From the NCBI GenBank assembly GCA_944989445.1, contig CALYLW010001383.1, forward strand, positions 24,229-88,228: a stretch of DNA of 64,000 nt. Direction: 5' to 3'. Within the stretch, counting starts at the first letter, position 1. Every line of letters starts with the position of its first letter. Both the position numbers and the translations under genes were made by a program. The notes under the pieces are model-generated. The model had not been told where the DNA came from. It ran no database searches and saw only the letters and a program-made list of their open reading frames with translations. Shown here piece by piece: positions 10,600 to 24,800 of this stretch. The DNA is from Ampullaceana balthica (Eukaryota; Mollusca; Gastropoda; Lymnaeidae).

Positions 10600-10870
10600 G
10601 AATATGATTGCGTCCTACACTTATCCATGCTTTATGTCTAGTCTTGCATTTTTATTGGAGTTTTAAATGTTGATAGAGTGTTGTTTTTTCCTGGCTCTTC
10701 CTAGACTGGAAGAACTAGAATTTGTATGTATTTGCTCTTATATAGGGATTTAGTAAATTTCTTTTATCCCTATGTCTGTATGATGTTTTGTATTGGTCTA
10801 AACTTTGTGTTGTATTTCCAAGTTAGAATTAATTTTCTAATGCATTATTTTTAGCCTACTTTGCTATATT
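10600..10870 (-). mobile_element. Degraded LINE 3' end
   Basis: Read on the minus strand, this resembles the 3' end at 57841-58100. Shared plus-strand landmarks are GCGTCCTAC at 10611, then CTAGTCTTGCATTTTTATT, AATGTTGATAGAGTGTTG, AGAACTAGAATTTGTATG and AACTTTGTGTTGTATTTC. It corresponds to the C-terminal ORF2 region plus 3' UTR of the LINE at 14950-23211. It is heavily mutated and 5'-truncated. Confidence 0.75.
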
Positions 10871-11056
10871 TAATTTAAAACTTAGTTATCAAAAAGCAGC
10901 ATGTGTCCAGATGTATGCTATCACCTTCGTCGAAACGATATATGGATTGTTAGAAAAATTACTTATAAGCAAATAATATTTTCAACTAGAAAGCATGGAG
11001 TGAAGCAATTTAAAATATTAAATTTATTTTTGCATTTAATTCGTGTTAATTTTCAG

Positions 11057-11083
11057 AAAGCAAAATAGTTTTTTCAAATCGAC
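11057..11083 (+). promoter_or_regulatory. Possible 5' UTR portion with upstream acceptor
   Basis: TTAATTTTCAG just upstream of this stretch looks like a splice acceptor. The initiating exon may therefore have a non-coding exon before it. No promoter was identified. Confidence 0.3.
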
Positions 11084-14000
11084 ATGCAACAGCTAAATTT
11101 GATTTATGCTGTATTCGCCATTTTTCAAGGCCTATCACGTAAGTAACTTTATATTTGTGGCAAGGTGACCTAGAACTTAGGGTACTTACAGTGAAAAAGA
11201 CACGCTGGGCTTGGGCACTTACAATTTATTTACCCCTCTCCCGCACTTGCCCTTATTAGGACAAAGGTATTGCCAGGTGGAAAAGTTAGGACACATTATA
11301 GTAAATGAGTAGTCAGAGATTAAGCACGATTTGGGTTTCCGCGGACAGATATAATGTCACTCAAATTAGAAAAATATTGTTAAGGGATTATAGGTCAAGC
11401 ACTTTAACTTGTCTGTCTTGTCTCCGTGAAAAACAAAAACTTTGGAAACAAATGTAAAATTCTTCGAGACTAGAAAATGTGAAGCGAAACTCATTAAATG
11501 GTTGACGGTGAAAATTCGTTTAATCTCTTAAAGGAATACAGAATTTGGAAATCACTGTGGAAGAGTTCGAATTTAGAGGATGTAGAGAAAGATGTAGAAA
11601 CGCGTTTGGTATGTTTAACATCACAGGAAAGATAATTCTGGATGAAGGGGAGGTCATGCCACAATTTATTACTTATGAATTGAAGTGTCCTCGAAGACCG
11701 GATTGTAGCAGCTACCGTGGAGTTGGCGAACACGTATGGCAAAGGGTAAGATACATTTCCTTTTAAACAAAATGAACCCTCAGCATCGACCGTAGTAAAC
11801 TATCATTATAATCTTAGGCGTCTAACATAACAAAATAGAGAAAACTCTGGATCAAACTATACAATTTTATTTGAAATACAACTTTAGGGAACAGGTTAAC
11901 CATCGTCGATATTGTTAGCTATATAAGCTGAAGCTATTATATTTTTTTTAAATATACATTGAAAATGTCTTTAAATTTTCCATTTCCAATAAAAAAATTC
12001 TTTAAACATAGAATACTTCGATCGTATGAGTGAAATTTAATTTCATAAACATGTATAGTAAAACCTATTTTGATCTGCGCTCAACCCTTTCACTACAATT
12101 TACACCACTGCTCGGTTTTCTTTGATTACTCTGACCTGTCCTGGTAGCACTCTGACCTGTCCTGGTAGCACTCTGACCTGTCTTTGTAGCACTCTGACCT
12201 GTCCTGGTAGCACTCTGACCTGTCCTGGTAGCACTCTGACCTGTCCTGGTAGCACTCTGACCTGTCCTGGTAGCACTCTGACCTGTCCTGGTAGCACTCT
12301 GACCTGTCCTGGTAGCACTCTGACCTGTCCTGGTAGCACTGCATGGCTTACTTGCAGGCCAGTGGACTTTCATTTTCGTAAGCCACGAAGTCGACAGGTT
12401 TTCAACCCACCCCCCACCCCCCCGCCCCCATTTTTTATTCTGAGATAAATTTAGCGAGTATTGTTCATAAGTATATTTGTTACTTTAAAAAAAAACTAGG
12501 CTCTGATTTCCTCCCCAGAAAAAATTCGGTAAACCTACTGATTCATTGCTGTTGAAAGATATCACGCCTTGATTGCAATAGGCTTACCCGTATTGGTTCG
12601 ATATTGTTTTAGTTACTGTCTTGAAAGGTTATTCAATAGGTTTGACCGCTTCTGTGATCACTTTTAAAAATATTAACAAACTGCTGAAACTTTTACAATT
12701 TGATCTAAAACCAATTACAGATATGTATGGGTGGATATTTTCATCTAGACCCCATGTTAGAATCGATAACATAGGTTCTATGGGTATGATCTATATACAT
12801 AATTCCCGTAATAAATGTAATGCTTCTTGGATGTAATGCTGTTAGGTTTTATAGTGCGCACCAAAAATTACTGCACCAAATATAACTCTTTTCGAACGTT
12901 CCGAATAAAATTGTTCAATATGAATAATATGATAAAATAAATGAATCAAATAAAAATAAATAAAATAAATGAAATTTCTGTATTACGTTATTTTTTAATC
13001 TGATGTGTATTTATTTTGAAAACTTCCGTCATTTTTGACTGGTGATACGCTAGTAATCAAAATATGTTGTGTTAATAAACTTTTAACAAATTAATAAATA
13101 TTTAATAACAAATATTTGTTATGTTGTTAATTATCCATCCATCCATCCACCCACCTACCTACCTTCCTACCTACCTACCTTCCTACCTTCCTACCTACCT
13201 ACCTACCTATATATCTATCTACCTACCCACCCACCCACCCATCCATCCATCCATCCATCCATCCATCCATCCAATCTATCTATCTACAGCGGCGTGGCGT
13301 AGCGTGGGTAAATGCCTCCCGGGGCAGAATCCAATTTTGCCGCCCCCCCCCCTCGTTAATGCTACATGTATAAATTAAAGATAGTCCTTATTAGAAAGTA
13401 ATAATGAGGAAACCATACATTTTTATTTTGAAATAAAAAGAAAAGCTTCACTTCGTTAATAAAATGGAATCTTTGTATTTTTCCTCATTGCACAATCTTT
13501 CATGAATCAATGTTTTCAGCCATATAATACTGAATAGCCAAAATTGATAAGATATTCTTGGTGTATTCGTTATTGATCGTAATTAATTTGTTAGTAAATT
13601 TATTTTAGAGAAGCTATTTTAAAACAATGCATTATTTCAGACAGTTTAAAGCAATGTTCGATTTAATGGTATTATTTCTGGCAGGGTAACTTCTAGCCTC
13701 AATATCTTGAATAAATTATCTGCAGTCAATGGTCTTGAATTCATTAATTCTTCTTTTTCTTAAACGTGGGGTTAAAATATTCCTTGCTTGACAATGAAAT
13801 GTAAGATTTTTTTAAATAATTTAATTTGTAGGCAAAATTTCAAAGTCCAGTATATTATAGCTGGTGTTCGAAACTCATATCTGTTTTCTAAATTCGATAT
13901 AACTGACAAAAACTCACACGAATTTCTACAGTAATCTCATGTTATGAAGAATACAACTTTCTTCTCAACTGTTTTCTTTACAGCATGGATTCATATTCGC

Positions 14001-15823
14001 TTCGATCACCAAACATGCGCTCTCTCGTTATTTGATTAGAAGATTCTCCACATAAAATTTTATATGTCAAACCATCCTTTGAAGATAAAAAGATTTCATT
14101 GTGACTAACAAAGTAACTGGGTCTGTTCGTATGTTGAACTTTTTTGCCTGCATCTATCAGTTCTTCTAAAACTTTAAAAAGTAACCCCAAAATGGCTAAT
14201 TTTCACTATTTTGTATCCTAAAGTCTGTTTAATGCCTTTCTTGTAGAAGCAATTAAATATTCCAAGCTGTGTAAGGGGAGGGAAAAGAATGCGTAACAAC
14301 GTTCTAGTGTACTAAATTAGAGAGTTCGTTTCAGTTGGAGTATCATATAAACAAATAGGGTTTAATGAACTTTTTGAGCAAGATTTTAAATTGACATTTA
14401 ATTTATTGCGTCTTTCTTGAACTCATTACTCTCCAGCTGTGGTGGATTAAAAGGGGGGGGGGTGCTGATGGGGCTAAAGCCAGGGACCCCCAATATTTAA
14501 GGCCCCAAACTTATTATATTGTATAATAATGGTGGCTGTACCGGGCCCCAGGTAGAATTGCAGCCGGGGGCCCCGTGCCATCTTAATCCGCCACTGCTTT
14601 CCAGCCAAGAAGATGTATTAACACACTTGCCTCTGCAATCCATTATTTAATATCATCATTTTTAAAAAATCATTTCATAAATATCAACAGTAGATTTAAA
14701 ATTTCCTTAAATGAAATGAAAGGTTCCACAACGTCTACTTTTCCATGTTCAATCTCTACATATCACACAGCTGGACTTCTTTGATCGTTATGTGAAATAT
14801 ATGAAGAGCTGTCGTATACAATGGAATAAAATTTGATATCTTGTTCAAGAAAAAATATGATTTTTCACGAACTGTATCTCCTAAAATTGATATGAGCTAA
14901 GTTTGACTGTGAGATGACACGTTTTATAACCTTTTTCAAATAATATTCTTGGAGTGCTAGGTCGTACTTTGATGTTCTTAGATTTATTCTTAACAAATAG
15001 ACCAGGACTAGTGTTAGAATATAAAATAATTCCTGGACTGTCCGACCATGATTTCGTTAGGGTAACCAATACAATAAAAACTCAAATTAATAAGATAGCT
15101 AGAAGAATAATCTATCTTTGGAATAAATGTAATCCAATAAAACTACACCAATCAGCGACTAACTTCCAACAAAATTTCTTAAGTAAATTTGACACAAATA
15201 GCCCTGTAGAAGAAATTTGGAAAGATATAAAAACAATCTAAAAACTATTATGGATGAGAATGTTCCAACAAAATTAACATCAAATAAAATTAATAAATGC
15301 TGGTTCAATTCTAAATTTTAAAAGCTTTGCAAACAAAAAGAGAACTTATTTAAGAAATTTAAGGCTACCAATGTTGGTACTACCAATTCAAAAATGATAC
15401 ACAAAAAATACTTAAAGATTAAACACTTGACACAAAAACTTAGTCGAAACCTCCAAAATGAATATATAAACAATGTAATTTCTAAAGATAACAATAAAAA
15501 CGTATGGTCCTTTATCAAATCTAAAAAAATGGAATCTACAGGAATAGCCACACTAAAAGGCCCAAATAATAAACCTATAATGATAATGAGACTGAAGCTA
15601 ATATCCTCAACACATATTTTGCATCATCCTTTTCTGCCTCAGGTGACAATCATTTTCTGCCTCAGGTGACAAGGAAGTTTTAATAAATTTAAATAAAATG
15701 GAAGAGATAGGTAACATAACTTTAGACGAGATAGGTATACATTCACTCCTAAAAAACTTTAAAATAAACAAAGCTACTGGCTGTGGCGATATTTATGGAA
15801 TCTTAGGTGGCTTGTTGTCTAGG

Positions 15824-15893
<70 letters not shown>

Positions 15894-18800
15894 TAAGTTG
15901 ATCTCGCTCACAAGGTATACTTTAGTGATCTGCTCGCATACGATAATCAACAAACTAAAAGGTTGAATTTTAACACAATTTAATTTATTATACACTTTGT
16001 ACAATGATGGGATTGCTGCAAGGCAATGTCCCCTTCACATAACATTAATCATCATTAGGCTATGCTTGCAATTAACTTTATGTTAATGGTGGGTACTTAT
16101 AGTTGCACTGTGTGCTGTGGGTCGCCTCGTCTACTCCAGGTCCCTCTGTAGCTGGGGCGGGGTAGGGGTGCCTCACGAGCTCCACTGGCTGTGCTTAGTA
16201 CTGATGTTGGCTGCAGGTGTCCTTGCCCCACCCGTGTCCTCTGTAAGGGGCGGGATGGTTGGTTCTGCAAGTCCGTCCTGGCCGATTCGCTCGGTTCACT
16301 GGCTTTGATAACAACGGTGTCAACTCTGGGTCACCTTGCCCTACGCCGTATTCCCTCGGTTGATGGGGCGGACGCAGTTGGTACTGCAAGGTCGTTCCTC
16401 TGGCTGGCGTGTTGAGTAAGTAGGTCACTTGGGCGTGCTCCTGATACTCGATGCTTGGGGGTGTGTTGGCTATCTCGTCTCGGGTTAAGACGGCATCAAC
16501 TTTCACAGGGTGTGTGATAAGTTGGCTTTCGCACTCACGTGTGTGATGTGCGAGCTTCGGGGCACAGCTATGTGTGGCAACCGGCTTCGATTGGTACGGT
16601 GTGTGACCAATCGGGTATGACGACAAGTCAGCCTGGGTTGGACTGGACAGGAGTGCGTGTTGCCTCTCTGCACAGGTCCGGTATCCAGGAACCAGACAGA
16701 TTTCTGGGTTTGGATGGACTTGTCGGCTCTCTCGACCAAGGATGAGCACAGATTGAATCCTGATGAGAATACTACACTTCGTTGTTCTAAGGCTGTGGTC
16801 GTTGGCCGGAAAAGAGAGAACGAGATCCAGGGGTGCACTTGTATTTATACCCTGAGGGGCGGTTTGGTCCAGTTGTGTCCGATTGGCCTCTAATCAGTTC
16901 CCATCTCACAAAGAGGTTGGACTCTTTGAACTGACATTCTTGCATATTTAGTTGGGTTCTGTTGACACAGGCGAGATAATCAAGAGCGAGTGAGTTATTC
17001 CCCTTGTTTCACTTGCCGGCTGTGTAGCAGATAGTTGAGTCAACACAAATTTCGTCACACTGGCCCAGATGAATTGCCTGCAAGGTTATTAAAAGAACTA
17101 AGCAATGAACTGCCCCCAATCCTTGTAGTTCTTTTTCAAGCCTCTCTTTCCCAGGATTGAAATATAGCTAACGTAACTCCACTCTTTAAGAAAGGGGATA
17201 AATCAGACCCTGGTAATTACAGACCTGTATCACTAACTAGCATCACCTGTAAATTACTAGAACACATAATATATAGTAGAATAGTTAACCACCTAGACAA
17301 ATATAATGCCCTATGCCCACATCAACACGGCTTTAGAAAAAACAGATCATGTGAAACACAATTAATAGGTATAATAGATGAACTTTCAAAAGGCTTAGAC
17401 AAAAATGATCAAATAGACACAATATTACTAGACTTCTCAAAAGCATTTGACAAAGTTCACCACCTTATTTTACTTAAAAAACTTAACTACTTTGGAATCT
17501 CAGGTCCCTTACATCACTGGATCCAAGACTTCCTTTTGGGCAGGGAGCAAACTGTAATAATTAATGGATCTAAATCTGCACCAATAAAGGTTAACTCAGG
17601 AGTTCCACAAGGAACTGAGCAAGGTCCCTTACTCTTTTTAATTTATATAAATGATTTACCCAGCAACATCTCAACAGGAACAAAAGTTAGATTATTTGCT
17701 GATGATTGTATAATCTATAGAACAATTAAATCAGAACAAGATAGCAAAATTTTACAAAAAGACTTAGATGAATTGATAAAATGGGAAACTAACTGGAGTA
17801 TGTCTTTCCACCCAGAAAAGTGTCAGCTGTTAAGAGTAACAAAGAAAAAGAAACAAATAAATTCAAAATATTTCATTCGTGGAAAAGAACTGACCCAGAC
17901 TAAAGATGCAAAATACTTAGGAGTCTTAATAAATGAGAAACTATCATGGAATCCCCATGTCAATGAAGTTATTAAAAAATCAAACAAAACCTTAGGCTTT
18001 ATAAAAAGTAAACTTTTACAAATGTAATAGAGACATAAAACTAAAATGCAACCTCACTTTGGTGAGACCTGTACTAGAATATGCATCTTCTGTATGGGAC
18101 CCATCCACCAAAGGAAAACATTGATAAAATAGAACAAATTCAAAAAAGAGCTGCCAGATTCATCACCGGAGAATATTCAAAACTGACAAGAATAACACCA
18201 TTAGTTAAATCATTAAACCTTAAAACACTAGAGGATAGAAGAACCAAGAGTAAAGTAGTAATCATACACAAAGCAATTAATTCAAATTTAGAAATACAAC
18301 ACAAAGATAACTTAATAAAACCCTCAGATAGACATAAGGATTGAGGTGTACAGAGTGGTTTAGTATCTTATTTGTTTATTATAGTCATGGTCAAACATGG
18401 AAGACATTTAGAATAGAAGTATACGCAAGTCGTTGTAGTTCACTTTGAACGCTATATTTTATTATTTACATTACTGCCGGAAGTGACCCCGTTATATTCA
18501 TAGTTATGTGTACGGTGTTCACGTTCCGTAATACTCAATACACTACACCATCTCCCCTCTAAAGAAATGTACTTCATGTATATTCAACTCAAACACATGC
18601 ACACTTGTAGTTCACTTATTAGTCTTTTAGTGGGCTTAGATTGTCTCTTCGATCTTCTTAAGACATTTTCAGAAGTATCTGTCGCTTCTGATGTGGTTTG
18701 AGTTGTTGGTTTCTTGACTGCTGAGGTGTCAGGAACAGTTGAAGTCGGTACACTATCTTTACTTGTAGAGGCTGGTTCTGCGACCTGAAGAGGAGGGAAC

Positions 18801-21800
18801 CATTTCGGTATTTCTTCCCTTTGAATGGCTGGAGCGATGTGTGCCGATGATGATCTTATCTGATCTACATGTCTGCGACATCTTATCCCTGGATATGTTT
18901 CAGCAATGTAGGAGAGCGGACCAGATCTCTATACAATTGTTCCACTAATCCATTTGTCTAGATTTCTGTAGTCCCTTATGAGGTCGGTTTGTCCTGGACT
19001 GAATTCACGGAATTGTCCTTTGTGGAATCTATGTTGCTCAGCTTGTTGCTTAATTACTGTTTCGTCAACACTTGGTTTGACGATTGAAGTTCTGGTGCGA
19101 AGTTGTCTACCAAACATCAATTGTGCAGGTGATTCGCCCGTTGTATTGTGCGGGGTATTACGATATGCAAGTAGGAATCTTGCTGTTTTGTGACAATATT
19201 TCCAGAGTCACTTGCAGATGCTTTCATTGCATGTTTGAAGCTTTGAACTAATCTTTCAGCAAGTCCATATGTGGAAGGTTTATATGGTGAGCTGGTAATA
19301 TGTTTAATACCATTGTTAGTGACAAATCTGTTGAATTCTTCAGATACAAATTGTGGTCCATTGTCATCAACAATTTGATTGGGTAGTCCAAATCTTGCAA
19401 AAATTGTCTTAAGTACATCGATCGTAGTTAACGATGTCGTAGAACTTGTCGGTATTACTTCAGCCCATTTAGTGTGTGCATCTATCACCAGTAAAAACAT
19501 AGTCTTGAGAAATGGTCCTGCATAGTCCACATGCACTCTTTGCCATGGTTTGTGAGGCCATTCCCACGGATGAAGTGTGGCTTGTGCTGGATTTGATAAT
19601 TGTTTTGCACAACCTGTACATTTCTTTGTGATTCCTTCTATGTCTTTGTCCATATTAGGCCACCACATGGTTTGTCTTGCAGTAGATTTCATTTTCACTA
19701 TTCCAAGATGTCCTTCATGGAGTAGATATAATGCTTGTGTTTGTAGTTTCTTAGGAATAACTACTCTGTTTCCCAACATTATGCCCCCTTGTTGCATTGA
19801 TAATTCATGATTTCTTGTTAGAAATGAATTTAATCCATCAGTATTAGTATTAGCATTTTCTGGCCAAGAAGATTCATTTACGTATCTAGAGATCTGAGAT
19901 AGTATTGTGTCTCTAGCTGTCTCTTTCCTGATACTTGTAGCACTTATTGGAGCGTAGTCAAGGATTTCTGAGTAGTAAAGATCATCAATGTCTATCATTT
20001 CCTTAACTGTGTCTGCTAATGGTAATCTTGATAGACAATCAGCGTTACTATGTTTCTCTGTTAATCTATACTTAATTGTATAATCTAATCCAGTTAGGAA
20101 TACAGAATAACGTTGCAGTCTTGAAGCTATCATTTGCGGAATTCCTTTCGCTGGTCCGAATATAAACTGCAAAGGCTTATGATCAGTTACCAGAGTAAAT
20201 TTCCTAGAACATAAATATGAAAAGAATTTCTTTACTGCATAAATGATTGCCAAATATTCTTTATCAATTTGAGAGTAGTTCTTTTCAGCCTTGTTTAAGG
20301 ATCTTGATGCATAAGCTATGGGCCTTTCCTTTCCTTTATCTGTAATATGTGATAAGACTGCTCCAAGTCCATATGGGCTTGCATCACAGGCAAGTCTCAA
20401 TGGTAATTTAGGGTCATAGCGCATTAAAACTTTTTCAGATGCTATGAGTTCTTTAGCCTTTAGAAATACTTTCTCTTGTTTATTAGACCACTGCCATTTT
20501 ATATTCTTTTAAAGAAGTTCATTCAGTGGATTGATAACAGTAGCAATGTTATTTAGAAATTTATGATAATAATTTAACATTCCAAGAAATGATCTCAATT
20601 GCTTTACATTTCTTGGTCTGAGAGCATTTCTAATTGCTTCCACTTTGTCAACAGTTTTATGTAGTCCATCTTTATTGATTTTATGGCCACAGAAAAGTAT
20701 TTCATCTTGGAAGAATTTGTACTTTTTTAAATTTGCTCTTAAGCCAAATTTTTCCAATCTATTTAGAACAATGTCAGTGTTCCTTATGTGTGATTCATTG
20801 GTTTCCCCTGTGATGATTAGATCATCCTGATTACATTGGACATTTTCCAAACTTGACAGCACTGTATCCATGATGCATTGAAATATAGCAGGACTTGATG
20901 TGATTCCAAAAACCAATCTGTTATATTCATAAAGTACTAGATGGGTGTTAATTGTAGTGAGCTTTTTAGATTCCTCATCTAGTTCACACTGTACATAGAC
21001 TTGAGTGAGATCAGTTTTAGTGAATTTCTGTCCTCTACCCAGATTTGTGAAAATATCTTCAATTCTTGGAAGTGTATAGGATTCTGAAACTAGGGCTGGA
21101 TTTAAGGTGGTTTTATAATCACCGCAGATGCGAACATCACCAGAAGATTTAATAACTGGAACTATAGGTGTAGCTCATTCACTTTTTGTAATCTTGGTGA
21201 TAATTCCTTCTTTCTCTAGTTTCTTTAATTCGGCGTCAACCTTTTCTTTCAAAGAGTATGGTACAGGTCTTGACTTAGTAAATTTTGGTTTGCATGCATT
21301 TTTCAAATGAAATGATGCTTTAATATCTTTAATTTTTCCAATTCCACCTTGGAATACACTTGAGTGTGTTTTCAGAATTCGGTCGAACTCTACCTTCTAC
21401 TTGTCACTTGAGACCTAGGTGTAGTTGATCGACTGAGGCAATTTTATTTTTAATTTATGAATCCATTCTCTGTCTAGGAGTGGATGTGCGCCATTCTTCA
21501 CAATCACTAAAGTAAGGTATTTAGTGTTGTTATTGATGGACACTTTTTCTGTTGCTGTTCCTACAGGAGTGATTACCTCTCCTGTGTAGGTTTTCAACTT
21601 CATTCTCACTGGACTGGTCACTGGTGCCTTTTTAAAAATATAGTGATAGTCTGCTTTTGTCATCACAGATATCGGGCAGCCTGTATCTAGTTTCATCTTT
21701 ACTTTAGTATTATTTATGGTGGGGTAAACCCACAATTTCTCAGTTTGTTCTATGTTGTGAACATTATAATTTTCGAAAATGGTGTCCGAATCTTCATCTG

Positions 21801-24800
21801 ATTCTTCATTCCATTTGATATGGTGAATCTTACCTCCTTTATTTATAGTACTTGCCTAACTTGCTTATTTACTTTTGCAGATAGCTTTAATGTGTCCTTT
21901 CTTTTAACAGCTTCTGCATATGGCGTCCTTGAAATAACATTCAGACTTTTGTGGTTAGTTTTACCACAAGAGTGGCAAGGAGGGTATGCTACACTCTTGG
22001 ATAATTTTCTTTTATTTTCGAAAGACACTTGTTATTCTTCCTCATTTGAATCTTTATGTATAGAAATGACATCTTTAGTTGCTTGCTCCATAGCCAAGGC
22101 CAATTCAACTGCTTTATCCAGAGATTAGTTTCTTTCTTGTAAAAGCCTTCTCTGAATTGTGTCATCTCTGATTCCCACCACAAACTTGTCCCTTAAAGCT
22201 TTTTCAAGATTATCCTTACAGTTGCAGTATTGGGATAACTTTCTGATTTCTGCAAGGAATGTGCTCACTGATTCCCCTCCCTGTTGAATTCGTTTGTGGA
22301 ACTTAAAACGTTCTACAATCTCAAGTGGAGCAGGGGACAGGTGATGTTGATAATTTTACACAATTAATTGTAAGATTTTGTGGATGGAAGTTGTGGTGTC
22401 GTCAAGGACCTTAATAGATTATACATTTTAGGACCTATCGACAAGAGGAGTACTGCTGTCTGCTTCGTGGGAGCAGTATCGTTTGCCATGAAGTAAGCGT
22501 GGAGTCTTTCTTTGTAGTTAGAGAATGGCTGCAGACTCTCGTCATACTGTTTAAGTTTAGACATTCTTCTTTATAATTTTTATTTGTACTTATTTATATA
22601 TTGTCTCAACGCGACATATAATTTTAATGACGTCCGCCAATCCTATTCGCCAATGCCAATGTCAAACAAGGTGAATGTGGCGTTTTTCTCGTCCTTTGTC
22701 TAATTTACTTATCTTTCTTTATTGTCATCAACGTGACAAATGTTTGACATCCCATGACGTTCATCCTCGTCGCCAATGTAGTGTACTGAGTGGTTCAGTA
22801 TCTTATTTGTTTATTATATTCATGGTCAAACATGGAAGACATTTAGAATAGAAGTATACGCAAGTCGTTGTAGTTCACTTTGAACGCTATATTTTATTAT
22901 TTACATTACTGCCGGAAATGACCCCGTTATTTTCATAGTTATGTGTACGGTGTTCACGTTCCGTAATACTCAATACACTACAAGGATAAAAAACACCTTT
23001 CTTATTCCATATGCAAGAACAAACACATACAAATTTTCGTTCTTCCCGTCCGGAATTCGGGAAAACCAACACTTTATCAACATTTAAATCTCGAATAAAA
23101 ATGCAGGACTAAACACAAACCATAGATAAGCGTAGGACGAAATAATCTTCTGTATAGAAGGAGCGTCTGTAACAGATAAGATAAGATAATATACGATAAG
23201 ATAAGATAAATTAGGATTAGCACAATACGCGAGCAAGCAAGCATGACGAATGACCCTCGCTAGGATCGACCAATCACAGTTTATGGCTGACAAGCGAGGG
23301 TGCTGCAGGGTCGGGGCATGTATCTCAAAGATACATGTCTCGAGACTAAAAATGCGTATTGCCTTTATTCGCGTTATTCTCATTTCTTCGGCTTGCCGTT
23401 TGTGTTCGTTCTTTCCCCCTTTTCTTTGTACTATCTATGAGCAAGTCTGCGGCGCATGCTACGCCGCGGGTCGAATCGAGTATATGTAGTACATTGATAA
23501 TAAAGCCGACATGAATTGGGAGTTTTTAGTATGATTTCTTTTTTAATAATAAAAGAATTTTTAAGCAAATGTTTCGTTTTGGAACATTTGAACTATTGAA
23601 TTCAACATTATTTTTTGTTTCAGTATCTGACTGTTCCAGCAAATAAATGTGACAACGGAACCTTAAGATATAGTTGCACGTTTCTAGGTGGAAAAACATA
23701 CAGCCACTCTGTTTTGGTGATCCATTTTTGGTACTTTAGATTGTGCAAATTTAGGGCTCGTATGGTTGAGGAACCCTCCCATGAAAGCCTTACTCCGGTA
23801 AATGCACCTGGAATCAAACATGTCAGCAATGAACTCAAAATTATGGACTATGCAAGTGAGTACTTTACATTTTACCCGATATCACAAAAATGTGTACATG
23901 AAATTTATACATCGTATTTCTAAACGATAATTATATTTTCTCAACATTGTATTTTAATTTAAATACAGTGTACAGCTAAATTGTTATTTAAAAAAAGAAA
24001 ACTTTTAAATTAGTTATATGATAAATTATTTCATAAAGTGAAGTTTTAATATGAAAGAGTCCAATATCAACTTTTTCCTCGCTGTGGTGTTTTCAATCTC
24101 CTTCAATGTGTTTACTTAATATTCTTGAATGTTTGCTTACAACCATAAGTTGTATTTAAACACTGATGAATATAAGAATCAACTCCCTTAAATTCTGAAA
24201 CATCGAGAAGAAAAGTAACTAAATTCTGCAAATTTTTTCTATGTTGTTCTTTTTAAAAAGTCATATGCAGTCATAACATTAGCTTCAATTAGTAGTTATA
24301 CTGGTACAAGCAACTTTACAATCAAGCTAATATTTTAATGCAAGACGGTGTCCCTTAAATCATGCTGGATCTGAAAATCCTTTTACAAATTCATTTTAAA
24401 GCCATGAATTTTTTTAATCAAATTTAACAATCTTCGGCAATTACGGAACAAAACGGAATAAATTATCACTTCAAATGTATTGAAGACAAAAAAGAATAGT
24501 ATCTTTTGACAGCCAGAGCCAGGTATAATCTGACCACCAGTGGTTTAGTTTTGTATTTTCGGGTAAGGTAACATCTATTCCGTTTCGGGGCATGTAATAA
24601 AACGATATTACGTAACCGCAATTGGCGTACTGAATACACAAGCCGTAAGCTGCTTCTATCTTACGATCTTTGACGACGTTGACATCAGTAAATGATGTTC
24701 TCATTTCTGATGTCATATGAATTATTTTTTCTAACTTTGGGTCTCGAAAAGGATTGTACTGGCGTGAAATGATTAAAAAATACAATTTTAAAAAAGTAAA

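Larger units (their letters stand above)
18342..22982 (-). mobile_element. Ty3/gypsy LTR retrotransposon, complete but decayed
   Basis: Two LTRs of 206 bp (18342-18547 and 22777-22982) frame a 4.64-kb element. The 5-bp target duplication AGGAT (18337-18341, 22983-22987) is perfect. The LTRs begin TG and end CACTACA and differ at about 7 positions by eye. On the minus strand the order is gag, protease, RT, RNase H, integrase, which is the Ty3/gypsy order. A purine tract (AGAGGGGAGATGG) precedes the 3' LTR. The likely primer site after the 5' LTR begins TTGGCGACGAGGATGA. Several stops show it is inactive. It lies antisense to the host gene and to the LINE it split. Confidence 0.93.
14950..23211 (+). 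mobile_element. LINE (non-LTR retrotransposon) split by two LTR elements
   Basis: Three pieces belong to one element: 14950-15781, 17060-18341 and 22983-23211. The first has the end of an APE-type endonuclease (FLDLFLTNRPGLVLEYK, then PGLSDHDFV) and the start of RT. The second has RT motifs. The third has the 3' end, with TCTTCTGTATAGAAGGAGCG and a GATAA-repeat tail. The clade is Jockey/CR1/I-like by motif layout; exact clade unresolved. It sits in intron 2 of the host gene, same strand. Frameshifts show it is dead. The 5' end is missing. Confidence 0.88.

Noticed and set aside
12065..12448. Heptapeptide-repeat ORFs
   Set aside because: By-products of the 21-bp minisatellite.
16195..16749. 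184-codon minus-strand ORF
   Set aside because: Lies wholly inside a solo LTR with GC-rich composition; no domain recognised.
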